From positions 43,742,435 to 43,806,434 of the forward strand of contig NC_066317.1 of the NCBI RefSeq assembly GCF_022539315.1: 64,000 bases of DNA, in the 5' to 3' direction. Within the stretch, counting starts at the first letter, position 1, and each line of letters starts with the position of its first letter. Positions 49,573 to 62,359 of this stretch are shown here, piece by piece. Made by a program: the position numbers and the translations under genes. Source of the stretch: Serinus canaria. Lineage: Eukaryota; Chordata; Aves; Passeriformes; Fringillidae. The notes under the pieces are model-generated. The model searched no databases. It was given only the letters and a program-made list of their open reading frames with translations, and had not been told where the DNA came from.

Positions 49573-49760
49573 CTGCTCCCGCGGCGCGGCGGCGGCTCCA
49601 TCCCCGGCGGCGGGGGCGGCGCTCGGCCGTGCGCACCGGGCCGGGCCGGGCCGGGCCGGGCCGAGCCGAGCCGCGGGGCCCCCGGCGGAGCGGCGCGGAG
49701 GGGAGCCCTCCCCGCACCTCTCCGCCGGGGCCACCCCCGCTCGGCGCGTCCTGATCCCTC
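49573..49760 (-). other. TRMT9B: Probable TRMT9B first exon (5' leader)
   Basis: On the minus strand the sequence GGGAGCAG|GTGAGC gives a near-perfect donor after 49573, within the CpG island. Splicing to the acceptor at 38637 would place A at -3 and G at +4 of the known TRMT9B start codon, a good initiation context. The exon also contains ATG at 49601-49599, in frame with the TRMT9B coding sequence after that splice. The 5' border is a guess, since no transcription start can be read from the sequence. Confidence 0.55.
49637..49675. repeat. GGGCC pentamer repeat with G-quadruplex potential
   Basis: On the plus strand GGGCC is repeated five times in direct succession and is followed by GAGCC units. 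Five GGG runs separated by CC fit the usual G-quadruplex pattern. It lies within the putative TRMT9B first exon or promoter. Confidence 0.85.
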
Positions 49761-51883
49761 ACTTCCCCGCAAGCGGGAGGAGGCGGGCAAAGACAAAAAA
49801 GGGGCCGGGTTATCAGTTCCCTGTTAACTCTTCTCCTTGCGGTCTCGTCTCGTCCCTTGGGCGGCTTCTGCGAGGAGGGTGGTGCTGATGGAGATGGTGG
49901 TGGCGGTGGGATGCCCCGTCAGGGAAGGCGGGGAGTTGCTGGGGGGGCAGCAGGGTCCCCGAGCTCCTCCAAACCGAGGGTGATGGGAGCGCTGACTGCT
50001 GATGGCAAAAGCGGCCAAGGAAGATTAGCCCTTGCTCATTTAAAGGTTAAGCGCAAAGCCAGCCTTTGTGACTAGGTCCCATCCCGTGGCTCTTGAGAGG
50101 GAATAATTTTTTCCCCTACTCCCGCACTCATTCCTATTAAAGCAGTCTAAAAATGGCAGATTGTTTCTATACTTTCATATACTTACAAGTCTTCATTGCA
50201 CAAGTACGAAAAAACCCAGCCATGAACCAGGACCCCGATACAATTAGCACTGTAAACACGAACTAAAGAGATACTCACGTCCCAAAAACTTATAAATTAT
50301 GTATAAGAGATTACAGATAAAGAAGAATGCAATGAAACAGCACCAGCCAGTATGACAGGCAGGGAACTCAGCACAACATTGCACAAAGTACAGAATGTAT
50401 TGAACTATTTCCTGTTACAGGCAGTCTTTTGCTCAAATCAGTTTTAAGGTACCTGAAGACAGGATTATGAGGAACACGCCTGTGTATTGATGGGATTTTC
50501 AGGAATGACAAAATTACTCAAGAACATGCATTCCCTTTACTTTGACAATCCTACCTGAACAAAAAGATTCAGGGGAAGATTATTAGAACAAGATGAGAAT
50601 AAGCATAGTGAAAACACTTAAACCTAATGTTCTATTAAATGTACCAAAGTCATGGAGTAATGATGAAACCCTTGGTCTCCATTATGAAGGAATTCAACAG
50701 CTAGATAATAACTAACCTTCTTAACACCTTCAAAGAGCTTTGACTAATTTGCAAGACATTGATGTCCTTTGCAATCATTGCGTTGACTTCTCCCTGTTAT
50801 GCCATACTTCATGTAGATTCTGCTAATTTAATTCTGTAATGTAGAGTCAGCTAAATTGGTGCAGACAAATCAGGGTCTGCCATTCCCAGACTCTTTCAGA
50901 TACCTTTTTTGGAAGATGATGCCACATATGTCTCATTCTTCCTTCAGGTAAAATTCTTCAAGTGTAAATACCACCTTATGATATTTGTTGACATAAACAT
51001 TTACTTATTTTAAAAGCTCTTTTGTTTGAAAGATCTGCCTCAAATTCAACTTTCTTAGAAAAAGATTCTATTGTAGACTCATAAAACTGTGGGGAATTCA
51101 CACAGCCTTTTCCCTTACCAACTAATCTTTCCTGGATGTTCCTAAAACTGCAATTATGTATCAGTCCTATAGAGTCTCTCCAGACTTCCTGCTTCTGATG
51201 CATTTAAAATAGATGTTAGTCCTGTAGCTTAACACACTTCAGGAAAAAAAAGCAACTTATTTTTATTAGGGTTTTATTAAGCTTAACCCAGCCCCCACAT
51301 TTATTAAGGTCTCATCATGATCTCATCATACAAATTTAGGCAGAATGAAAAGAGAATACCTTTTCCTTTGGAGTACTATGCATCTACAATTACATAATAA
51401 ACTGCAGTCTGTAGCAACCCCTCCTCCCTGAACAATTAAAAGGCCTCATTAAAATCTTTCTTTTTCTATATTAAAAAGGATTTAGGTCATTAAATTAAGT
51501 GACCAAACATTGGGAAAGCCAGAAGGCTGCCCATGAAACCTTAATTCAGACCTCTTGTGCCTGTGCATTGCAACCCTGTACTTAATTATGAGTCTGTCTG
51601 CAGAATACCAGGCTCCATTTGGAACATCTGAAATTATGTAGTGGCAAGCATGTAAGACTGGCTAATTATGTTGCCTCTTGCATTCCCATTCATTTATTCC
51701 TTTACTTTCTAGCATCTCTTTTGTGCTCATCCCTATCATCTTGGTCTCTCCCTGGTCTCTCCCTGGTCTGTCTGACAACCTTAGATAACCTTTTGCAGTC
51801 AGTCAGGTAAAGGTTTTTACCATAGAGTTACAGCAAATGCTAATTATTCCTTCAAAGGTTATTTGTGATTTTTCTCCAAAGGT

Positions 51884-51960
51884 GAGGGAAAAAAGAAAAA
51901 AAAAGAAAATAAAAGAAAAAGGAAAAAAACACAAAGTGGCGGGGGGGGGAAAGAGAAGGA
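51884..51960. repeat. GAAA-rich low-complexity tract with a G9 run
   Basis: Nearly pure purine sequence of A-runs separated by single G or GG, followed by nine consecutive G at 51941-51949. Confidence 0.85.
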
Positions 51961-53169
51961 AACCAGAAGAAATAAAAGTTTCCTAGTTGAAGCAGTAGGG
52001 AAATAAGGAATTGAAGTCAGTCTTCATGATATCATAGAGCTTCCTTATTACAAAGGATCAGCTCTCAAATTACAAGCTTTACAAAGAGACAGTTGTACTT
52101 GAAAGCAAAAGCAGGCATTTAGTTGTCTGGTGCCTTGGAGGGGAAGGATCATGCTGTATTTATAAATAAGGCTGCAGTGTCTCAGTAGACATTCTGGAAA
52201 ACTGATGATTTTTTTTTTAACTTGTGACAAAAATTCTACTTTCTGTCTGCTTCCATTGGAAGAAGTCCTTGTCAAAGACTTTGTTTCCCCTCTACAATAA
52301 GTAGTACAAAGAATAAACCTTTGAGAGGCTTATTTTCTATGCTTATGTTCTATGCAGATGCTTGAGAGGTAGTCATGAGCTTATGATTTACACCCTTGGT
52401 TGGTGAATTTGGTCTTCACATAGAATTATAATGTTACTGTCAAACTCTAATATTGTTTTAAAAAGTTTTCCACCAGAACTAACAACAGATGGAAGCAGTG
52501 GTGTTTGTGATAGTACTACAGTGAACTAATAGCAGTAGCTTCACTTTGTGGGAAATTTTAGACCTGAAAAGGCTAAAGAAACAATGTTCTTTAGCAGCAA
52601 CTATTTGATTTTTTTGTTTTTCTGGAACATAAAATCCAGAAAAAATTCAAGCTAGAAAAACCATGCTATTTCCCAAACGAAATGGGGTCTCTAAAGGTTT
52701 AAGCTTCCCAGTGAAATTGAGTAAAACAATATTTTGTTTGCCTGGCAATCTCAATATCACAAAAGTCAAATTTTCAAAAGAAGTTGCTAAAAATGGCAGT
52801 TACTGTCCTGAGTGCTTCAGTCTTTAGGGACTTTCTGACCCTTTCCCATATATGGTCTTTTCAATCACTGGCAATAGAAACTTGATTTCTTAAATAAAAT
52901 TCATATCCTCTGCTTCTCATTTGCTTCCAGGAATTTTAACAATAAAAATGTATCCTCAAAATTTTGATAATACTGTGTGCTGAGCCAGGCTGCAGGGTAT
53001 AATGGATTTACTTTGAGTGGGATAAGACAGCAAAACAAATTTGCTGAAAGTAAGCCATATTACAGTCCAGCAAAATTAAACACTCATGCCTTCAGGAGCA
53101 TAACTGTGCAGGTATTTTTTCCCATAAGACTATGCAGTCAAGCTTGTATCATGGGAGATTTTTAATGTG

Positions 53170-53290
53170 TGACCTTCACAGCCTACCACACAGAGCTGCT
53201 GTGGAGATTAACTAGTTAAGATTTGTAAAGTGCTTTGAAGATTATAAGGCATTAAGTTGCACAAGTGCTAAGCACTATTATTTAATACTT
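53170..53290 (+). mobile_element. Ancient MIR/CORE-SINE-like remnant
   Basis: GCTGTGGAGATTAACTAGTT followed by TTTGTAAAGTGCTTTGAAGA and GTGCTAAGCACTATTATTTA resembles the 3' half of amniote MIR-type SINEs or L2/L3-type tails (GTAAAGTGCTTTG with a terminal AGTGCT...TATTATT). The family is uncertain by eye. Confidence 0.5.
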
Positions 53291-54589
53291 AAGTAGAACC
53301 AAGCTTTAAAGGACAACTCCTGTTCACCTCAGAGAAAGAGTCTTTGTTATTTCTTTGTGATTTCAGGATGGTTGTTGCAAGAGGTAAAGCAAGCAGAACT
53401 GACCACGAAAAAGGGGAATTCCTTTCTTGTTTCACTATCAGAGACTAAAGTGAGATACAAATGTAGTGATATTGCAGAAAAATTAGTTGACAAATAATTA
53501 TTATAAAATGCAATTATAAAAATCAACATAAAATTGCAGGGCCCCTTCATGTGCCAGTACTGTCATTTTTACTACATCTTATCTTGCCCAAGAAATTCCA
53601 CAGACCATTCTCCAGCAAGTAGAACACCAAATCCCAGACCTATAGATGGACCAAATTTATCATCTGGAAATGCTGCCAAGTGACAGTAGGGGTAGATAAA
53701 ATCTGTACATTGTAATTGTAATTCATACATATTTTAGCTTATTTAAGTCAAAATTTTGGAAGAAATATGAACACAGACTGTTGTCCTTACAAATCAGATT
53801 GGGAACACCTTGTTCTGATACAATTACTTTGTTGGGCTTCATTTTGATATAGCCCTTCCTCCTTCTTGTTTTGTAATGTCAGTTTTCAGCAGCAGAAGTC
53901 ATCGCGGTTTTTGTGGTAGCAAAGGGACAAAGAATTTGCTAATAAAATTACAATGCAGAACAGGACAATACGACATAATTTTGCACTTAAGTAAGCTGGA
54001 GATAGAGGAACACAAGTGTTTCAAGATTGCTGACAGGAACAAACTATAGAGGTTAAGGTGGCATACTGTTGGACCCTGAGCTGCATCCCAGCATCCTGAA
54101 GTCACGAAGAACTTATTTGGCATGCAGAGAAAGAGGGTTGAGTTTATTTACCTCACAAGGACTAATTATTATTCAATGGAAGTGTCTTTTCAGGGCAAAG
54201 CACTTAGTTCTTGCATTTCTTGCCTCTGCAAAAGTGCTGCAGACATTTCACAAGGACAGACTTTTCAAGTATATGCATTTCCTCTCAGTGGCTAAAAATA
54301 AAGATTTCTTTTCTATAGTGTTTTGACATTTTGATCTCAACTGAAGCATATAATAAAAATTCAATTCACTGACTGTCTCCAGTATGACCTGAAATCCAGC
54401 TTTAGAGATAAGTAAAGGTAAAAGGGGGAAAACAGAAAGTGAATAGTACTTGCACAAGAGAGATTCTTGTCCATTCCTGGGTCAAGGAAGCTACAGGGTC
54501 CTAATGCTTCTACATCTCTTCAGAAATCATAGACTTTGCTTCCTCTATTAAGTTAATAACAATCATTCTGTCACAGAAGATCAAATTAC

Positions 54590-54690
54590 TTGTCCAAAAC
54601 CACAAATGAAGTCCATGAATAAACCAGAGTTTATTTTAGTTTTCTAGACACTGACCCTGTCCCAGACTGCTTTAGTTATTCAGTTTAGAA
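54590..54690 (-). mobile_element. Possible MIR-like remnant
   Basis: CAAATTACTTGTCCAAAACC followed by ACAAATGAAGTCCATGAATA, AACCAGAGTTTATTTT and a CCCAGACTGC end resembles the box-containing half of MIR (ACTTGCCCAAGGTCACA and onward). It is heavily diverged and the strand is not certain. Confidence 0.35.
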
Positions 54691-57600
54691 ACAGCTCAAA
54701 ACAGACTAGAACAGTGTGGTGCACATTGTTCAGAGAAACGATTTGTGTGTGGTGACAAATGTGACTCAGTGCACAGGGTCTTACCAGGCTTTTGCCCAGC
54801 TGTCCCAGGAGATGTGGGAAACTGGAGGCAGTACTCTTCCTTCAGATACAGGTCTTTAAGTCAAAAGTGTTCTTGCAGAGCTTCAGGGCTTCTTTGTTCT
54901 CAACATGTTCTAGAACTTTTCCAAGCCTTTATCTGAGGCTCCACTCACCTCCACAGTTGCTCTCCCACCAGTGTCACAGCAAAAGTGAAAATAGCAACTC
55001 AGCTGTAACATTGCTTTCCTTTGTCTTTTCAGGAACCTTTTTCTTTGATTTTCTTACTGCCTTCTCTTTTGTTTAAAGAATCTTAAATCATACAATGACA
55101 ACTGCTTGTTATTAATTTTACATTCATTATGGGTTACTTATGGTGCTGCTCATACCAACAATAAACTACTTGACCTGCATTAGTATTGTTAATGCTTATT
55201 TCAGCAGAAGTGAAATTGTGTTTCTGAAAGGGTAGACATTTACCAGGTGCATTACAAATCTAGTCAGAATTTGAAAAAGCTTGGCTCTTCTGATGCCTGA
55301 GTTACTGAGCTTGAAAGATACAACTGCTAATAATTTCTCATACTGTGCAGATTGTCACACACAGTTTGGAAATGGGTGAATGTGATTCAGTTCTCATGTG
55401 ATTTTGGTGTATTCAACAAGAAACACAAACGCTGTAAAAACAAAACCATCAAAAAATGTTTTCAAATGTTGCTAAAGCCACTTTCTATTGTACCAGACAG
55501 AAAGAAATACAGTAAGTGAGCATCTCATCAGTCCCTCCATGGATGGGTCACACAGCATTAATAGGCAGTGCCTGTGTGTCATCCAGCCACATGGGCAGTA
55601 CTGAAGGATGGCATGTCCACAGTCTCCTCAGAGTCACAGCAGACCAAGATCCATCACAGTAGGACCATGTGCATCTTTCTTATCTTTTCCTTTCTTCAGC
55701 TGGAAAATGAGCTTAGAATAGGACTTTTAAATATTCTTTTGCTGAACTAGGTACCTGAGCTACGGGGGTCAGCTCTCTGGTACACTAAGCTCCAAGCTGA
55801 AATTGTTTTTCTAGGGCTGTAGAGTCCTCTGACTTTTCTCCATAGTGCCTGAGGCTCCTATTATTCCCATGCAGACCCAATCCTATAACTCTCAGGACCA
55901 AACAGCCCAAAGTGCTCATCTTGACCCAAAGCACAGAGCTCTGCTTTCTTGTCCCTCAGCCCATTTCATGGGGGGAAGAGGAGGTGGCAGGGAGATTAGG
56001 CTAATTTAATTCTTCTGATCCCTAAGAAGCAGAAAACACATGAGATGTGCTCCAGTAAGACCTTCTTGTCTAACCTGCATCAGAACTAGGAAAATTCTCA
56101 CTTTAGCTGCCTATGTGTAACAGTGAGAATTTCTGTCCTAAGTAGAGAAAAATATTCTGTCTTGGCTAGAAAAGCTGTTAACATCAAAGAGTCTGAATTT
56201 GAGCTCTCAGTGTTTCTAAACTTATTCCCATGGTATTCCTCTTGCATACTCAATCCAGTGAAATGCTGAAAATGTTCCTTCTATTCTTTTGTGTTTAAAA
56301 ATAGATTGATGGAAAGGAATTATTTTGAAAGCACTTCTTAGAGATGGCTCATAGATCTGTTATATTCCAGGACCTTTGCCTTTGCCCATTTTTGCACTAC
56401 AGTAACAAAGTGAAGTGTCTTATGCCTCATTGCAAACTGATTTTCTCTCCCTTCTATTTTAGTTTAATTTACTTTTATGAAAAGATATTTGGAAAAAAAC
56501 CAAAAAACCAAAAAATGAAGAGAACATTACTAAAAATAAACCCAAGCAAAGAACATGTGATGAAGAGTTGCAGAGTCCTCTCAGTCCAGAAGAACAGACT
56601 TAGTAAAAAATGTGCCTTTCTCTTAACCTCATAACAATTAACTCAATAATAAGTAGGAGCTTCTTAAGATCTGGGAAGAGCTCCTATTATAGTTATGGGT
56701 CTCCACACAGGGGGATGGGATGAACAAATCTCTATCCATGTTTACCATAGTCTCACCAGAAGCTTCCACCTCAACCACTTCATTCCAGAATCTATCTTTC
56801 TGCACTCTCCTATGAGCAAGAGGAAACTCACATTCAGAAAGCAAGTGGAAGTGGGTGCTGAAGAACAATAATGTGGCATTCTGGAGACCACACCTCAAAG
56901 AGCTTTCTCAAAGGCCATTTCTAACTTCAGATAATAAGTTGTTCATAAAAGGGGGTCTCCAGCCAGTGCTGTGACAGATATCTGATCAAAAGATCAGCAA
57001 GTCTTCACAGTTTGGCTTTGTGGGGATGAAGAAAAGACTGAATATGATGTACTACCCACAATCTATTCTCCTAAATCCATGTGCCCCCTCCCCAGGCCAC
57101 AGAATTGCCGGTTTGCAGGTGTGGTGAAAGCACCCCTAGGCTATGCTCTGGATAGGAATTAAGTCAATTATTAGGTCCTGGGAATCTTACTCTCTTTCCA
57201 TATCTAAAACTTTTTAATAACTTTCCTTTTCCTTCTCCAGAAAGGAGAAAAATCTTGGGGAAAATCCTGACTAGACTAATGAACTGCTGGTGCAGTCCAT
57301 TGCAGTTCCAGGCACAAAAGAACACTGACTCTCTTGGAAGTTTCTCATCCTTGTTTCAGGCATTAGCTCCCTCAGCTTCACTTCCCAAGAAGACCCAGGC
57401 TGAGCAGGGGGATTCACTGCACTCACAGGGGCACTGAGTTGCTATCCTGGTTGTTTATTACGGAACTATTTCCACTTTGAAGGGAGCTGCCTGTAATTTC
57501 CAGCTAGGTCTTTAACAGCAGCTTTTACTTAATAGTTGACAAAGCTTTTTTTTCACTTTTTATAACAGACTGTCTTTCTGAATTTCATTTCTCATCTTGA

Positions 57601-60600
57601 AAATAAACCTTCTTTAGTTCACTAAATCTGTAGGTTCACTTTTCTTGTGCCTCTGAAGGATCCTAACACCAGGAAGAACACCCAAAACACAGAACAGAAC
57701 TTTAGCAGACTTTGGAATGGTTAGCTGTTTTACACTTACCCATAGAGCTTACTTTCCAAGAACATTCAGATTTCTCCTTTGGAAGCATACTGTTGTCGCC
57801 AGCAGGGAGAAATGAACATGTTCCTCCATTGGTCTTACTTGGAGCATTTAGGCCTCAAGAGAATGACCAGGGGCAGGAAAAGCACCTGGCAGAAGGTGAA
57901 AAAAGATGTGGTTGAAATGCAGTACTCCCAAAACCTTCAAACAGAAAAGCTGTGTAAAATGTTCTTGAGCATGAGTTGACTTTAGGTTGGCATCTCTGTA
58001 TTTTGACAAGAATTGCAACCAAGACCTGAAGGGAAACGTCTGGTAAGGGCCAGAATTCTGAATATTACTGCATTCAGAGGGACAGGGAGCAGGAAACTTC
58101 TTTACTTTCCCTGGATATGCTTACACAGCAAGCTGTTTGGCTTCTAGCAGTTTAACCACTGGCAATCACACTTGTCATATAGCTGTGCACTAGTTCTGCA
58201 TCCAAAGTAAAGATTTTAGAGCTTGCTAACCACATATCTGCATTTGGACAACATTCAATACAATTCCCACTAAATCAGACAAATGGATGCTGCTGAGCCA
58301 TCTGTTTTAAAGTATGTTTATTTATGTAACCTAAGTTACAAGTATTTCCTCACAGATGAAGATATCTCAGCTTAGATGGCTACAGAGAGGGGACTGTGCA
58401 TCTGAAATATCCCCAAGACCAGAAAATACAACGAAGGAACTGTACAAAACCTGTACTTTTCTGCAGAAGTGTGGAAGCCTGGCAGGATTCCTTGGGTTAT
58501 CACACATGGCACTGAAATGTAGACCTAGACCACTGAACTGAGCCTTACTGTCTTCATTTGAGTGAATATCTAGAGATTCCTTAGGTTAATATGAGATCTA
58601 TTTAGACTGGAGTTCAGAAAGCAGATCAGATGGTAAAATATAGGGATGTTAGGATTTATGTGTTTTACTTAAAAAAATAAAAGTGTTCTTTTTGGTTGAT
58701 TCAGAGTAAGAATCACAAGACCACACTCTGTTCCCAAATTTGTACTTGCTACTAATGTGAAGTGCCCCTTGAGATTCTTGTTCTGCTTTGATAAATACTT
58801 ACAATCAGACCAAGCAGAAATGTGACTGGCTTTCCTTGGTACTATATAGACATGAACATAAAATATTTTTGGCAACATATGATTTGTTGGAGTTTAATAC
58901 TATTCTGCAATATTAGTAGTTCTTGTCTTACTCGTATTACTCCACAGTTCGGTTTATATTTTATCTATTTGTATATCATATTTTAATAATAGAAACAAAC
59001 ATTTATCAGAAATTTTCAGTGCTCTTCTCCAAGAGTCATGATATTTTCCCTAGTTTCTGTTTGGTATTGTTACAAGTGAAATGTTTTGGCTTTGTACATG
59101 TGTCTCATTTGTTCATTTAACTGTATTTTCCTGTTCTACACAGACTCTCAACCCATACTCATCATCTAAGCATCTGAATCACTCTTCAAGCATATGAGTA
59201 GTATAAGAGGTCCAGATCAGCCAGTAATCCCATGATTCTGCCTGGTCTCTTTAGCCCAGCTCTCACATTTCAACCTCGTATCTGAGCTTGGAGATCAGCT
59301 GAGTGAACACCTCAGCCCTAAAGGCCCACTACCCCAGGATGCAGGAGCTGAATTCTGCATTATGGCAGAAAGCTAGGCTGTGTCACACCTTTTAAACATA
59401 ACCTCAAGACTCTGAAACCTTTCCATGAGTACTGATGACCTTATTCAGGAGTCTTGTGAGAAGGGTGATGGAGGAAGATCTCGTGTTCTGATGAAGATCA
59501 TATAAACAAACCCTTTCAGAGCTCCTGCTGGTGAGAATTCAGGACATACAGCTACCAAGATCAAAGGATCACTCAAGGCTGATGCAAACTTTACATTCTG
59601 TTCTGCACAGGTCTTTCTCAAAAAGGACTGGCTGGCTGGTCCCAGTTCAGGCAGCAGGTATTTCTGAAGTGACTGTACACAGGGAAAAGGAAACCTATTT
59701 CTGTGTTATACCTCAAACCCCACAAGCCCCACAAGTTTATTATTATTACTTTTACTACTGAGAATTTTCAGGGCTCTAAAGGAAAAAAAATATATATTTC
59801 AGAAATTATCTGTTTGTCTACTCTGAGGAGGAGAGGTGACAAGTTTTGAAAGACTTTGCCTCAATGGGAGAAAAATTGTTGGTCTGAAACACAAGCCACT
59901 TGTTGGTCAGTGGCAGGCATGTTCTTCATGTAACATTCTCCATTCTTAGTGACCATTCTCATGATAGGAGATCCCTGGTCTCCAGAGAGCAGAGTGTACA
60001 TTCCTAGTCCAAGGCTGCCACTGGCACATAGAAAGATAAGGAGAGACAGGGACAAGATTCACACCTACAGTGAGGCCCTTCTAATCAACATTCTAACCTA
60101 TATTATGTCTTCATAAAGGGAGCTACATCTAGCAGGCTGATTCTTGCTGCCAGAAAGGTTGGTCAGTGCATGCCAGTGTTCTGCTGCTTCACTGACTGCC
60201 CTTGTTTCCTCAAAGGAGATGTAAGGGCACAGGCTCACAGCTGGTTACCTTTCCTTTCAGAGATAACAAGGCTCCATGAAGAAGGAGACATCAAAAACCA
60301 CAAGATCATCATCCAAGAGGAGAATTGCCAGTCCTGGGACAACCACAGTATCTTCTCTGAGAACTAAGGTGCAATATCTGGCACCTACATTTACCTGCAG
60401 CCTCCTATTACACAAGCAGCCCCTTCTTAGCAAGAGATGCCTTAAATGATCATCAAGCCAAGAACTAGAAATTTATTTTACAGAACTGGGCACATTCCTT
60501 TCTACTTAAATGCATACTTGTGACTGTCGTGCTCACTTCTACAGTAAGGAGTAATTCTTTACCCTCTGAAGTAAGATAAACAATTAGCTTAAATATCTTT

Positions 60601-61153
60601 GAATATTTGATATTTTGTATGAAGTCTGGCAGAGAACATTTAAAATATAAACATTTACATTACCCATATCAGCTACTGCTTTATCTCTTTTATGCAAGAA
60701 AGCTTTATTTGTAAATAGTATAATTTTCTTTTATCTCAGTTTTTTCAAAGCTATAACACTTCTATATTAGAAGACTGCATTCCTAGGACTTCAAATTTAA
60801 GTATAATTAAGACAATATAACTCTTTTGAGTTTTCCTCCAGTTCACACAAATTCTCAAACCAAAGGCTTAAAGAGCTACTCCTTTTAGCAAAGCTTTTCA
60901 GTTTATTAGCTTTCTTATTCCAGGAATCTCAGAGAAGTTATTTTAGTAAGTTAAATCCCATAAGCACACATGAAAAACACACTTTATTTGCCATCTTTGT
61001 TAAAGTTTTAAATGATGCTTGGATCTCTCTGTTTACTTCCATTGTCAATATTAAGAGAATACTAGCAGAATCTTTCCTTAGCAATTTCCTTGCCAATATT
61101 TTGCTATTGTACAAAAAATAGAATCTCATAGGACCCTGTTTGAGTTCTCAATT

Positions 61154-61193
61154 AAAAAAAAGAAAAAAAAAAAAAGAAAAAAAAGAAAAAAAG
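61154..61193. repeat. A-rich tract interrupted by G
   Basis: About 40 bases of A-runs broken by single G residues. Confidence 0.9.
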
Positions 61194-62359
61194 ATGTCTC
61201 TGATGGATTAATCTCTGGTAACTAGGTACCTAAAACTCCCTGTCTGACCAGGTGTATTCACCTACCTAACAGTCCATACTCCCACATGGATAGCAGAGAG
61301 AGAGAGACAGGCAGCTGCACAAAGCAGTTTGTCACAATCTTAAACAGGTGGGATGATCTGCCTTCCAGTGGTCCCTCATACTGTCCGCTATAAAGCCAAT
61401 TCAGCATTTAAAACAGAGCACATGTTTAGTGTGCTTCAATAATGTGCTCAGATTACTCTGGTCAAGTAAGAGGAATATAGCTCCAACAAAGGTATGTCAT
61501 TTGAATAAAAAAGAAAATGAAGTGCAAAGTAACTGTATAATTTTTCCAAGACCAGAAAGATAGTAAAGAGCAGGTGCAGGGTCAGATTTCCCTATCACCA
61601 CTCACATTTAGTAGTGCTTCACCAGAAGTGCTAGTTAAGTGAGTTATTACTGTCTACTAATCCAAATATGTCTAAAGAAATTTAGCAAAATCAGGATAAG
61701 AGTAAACATAAATTATTAACATATTCTGTATTTGGATGATTAAAGGGAGATACCAAGTTATTCAAGTACCCAATTTAGACTTCATCAATGAGAGTAGGCT
61801 ACAAAATACATCTGATGATCTGGACACAAGTCCCAAGTCTCCCCTGCTGTGTATAATGCTATATATCTGCCCAATTACAAGCCTGAAGAAGTGCTTCAGC
61901 TACTTCAGATAATTAAAATTTAAATCTAATGTTCATATGAATTTTTAACATGCCATGAAAACCCGGGGTTCATAAATCATTTACAGTAACACACAAGTAA
62001 TTTTTGGCCATCTCCAACCAATTTGTCTCTCAGATCAACAAAAATCCTTTCAGAACTTTGATCAGCTAATATATGCCTTTTTAAAATATGCCTCTTTATA
62101 GATCCTGAAGAGCTGGCTCTGCTCTAAAAGAAACACTTACACAGGCTTACCAACAAAGGAAGAGGAAGTGGTACATATATACTTATTAGAAAGGACCTCA
62201 AACAAGAAAATACAACATCCATAAAGGCTAGACAGAGGCAGTTGTTTTCCTTGGCTATAAGAAGGATACTTCTGCCTGACCTAAAGAAGTGACTTTGCAT
62301 TATAGTTGATGTAGCAAATTTGGTCTCTTCTTTTGTTGGAATATTCATTTGTATCAAAT

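Larger units (their letters stand above)
49250..50000 (-). promoter_or_regulatory. TRMT9B: CpG island, probable TRMT9B promoter
   Basis: This is the only long GC- and CpG-rich stretch in an otherwise AT-rich window. The densest part is about 49490-49760, with many CG dinucleotides and GC boxes of the type CCCCGCC/GGGCGG. It lies upstream of TRMT9B and holds a consensus donor site on the minus strand at 49572. No TATA box is evident. CpG islands of this kind can also fire on the plus strand, so a divergent non-coding transcript toward 50 kb is possible but unproven. Confidence 0.8.
50001..62359. other. Intergenic sequence upstream of TRMT9B
   Basis: No gene was recognised on either strand. 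Frames are short and lack domains. Contents are old SINE-like remnants (53170-53290, about 54590-54690, about 61515-61620), a GAAA-rich tract ending in G9 (51884-51960) and an A-rich tract (61154-61193). Confidence 0.5.

Noticed and set aside
49294..49888. Long open frames on both strands of the CpG island (up to 177 codons)
   Set aside because: GC-rich sequence has few stop codons. The products are Arg/Pro/Gly/Ala-rich with no domain and overlap each other in several frames. Only the short in-frame leader joined to TRMT9B is worth testing.
61515..61625. Possible third MIR-like remnant
   Set aside because: Only a weak likeness (AAGTAACTG...CCAAGACCA...AGAGCAGGTGCAGG). It is too diverged to list as a feature without a profile search.
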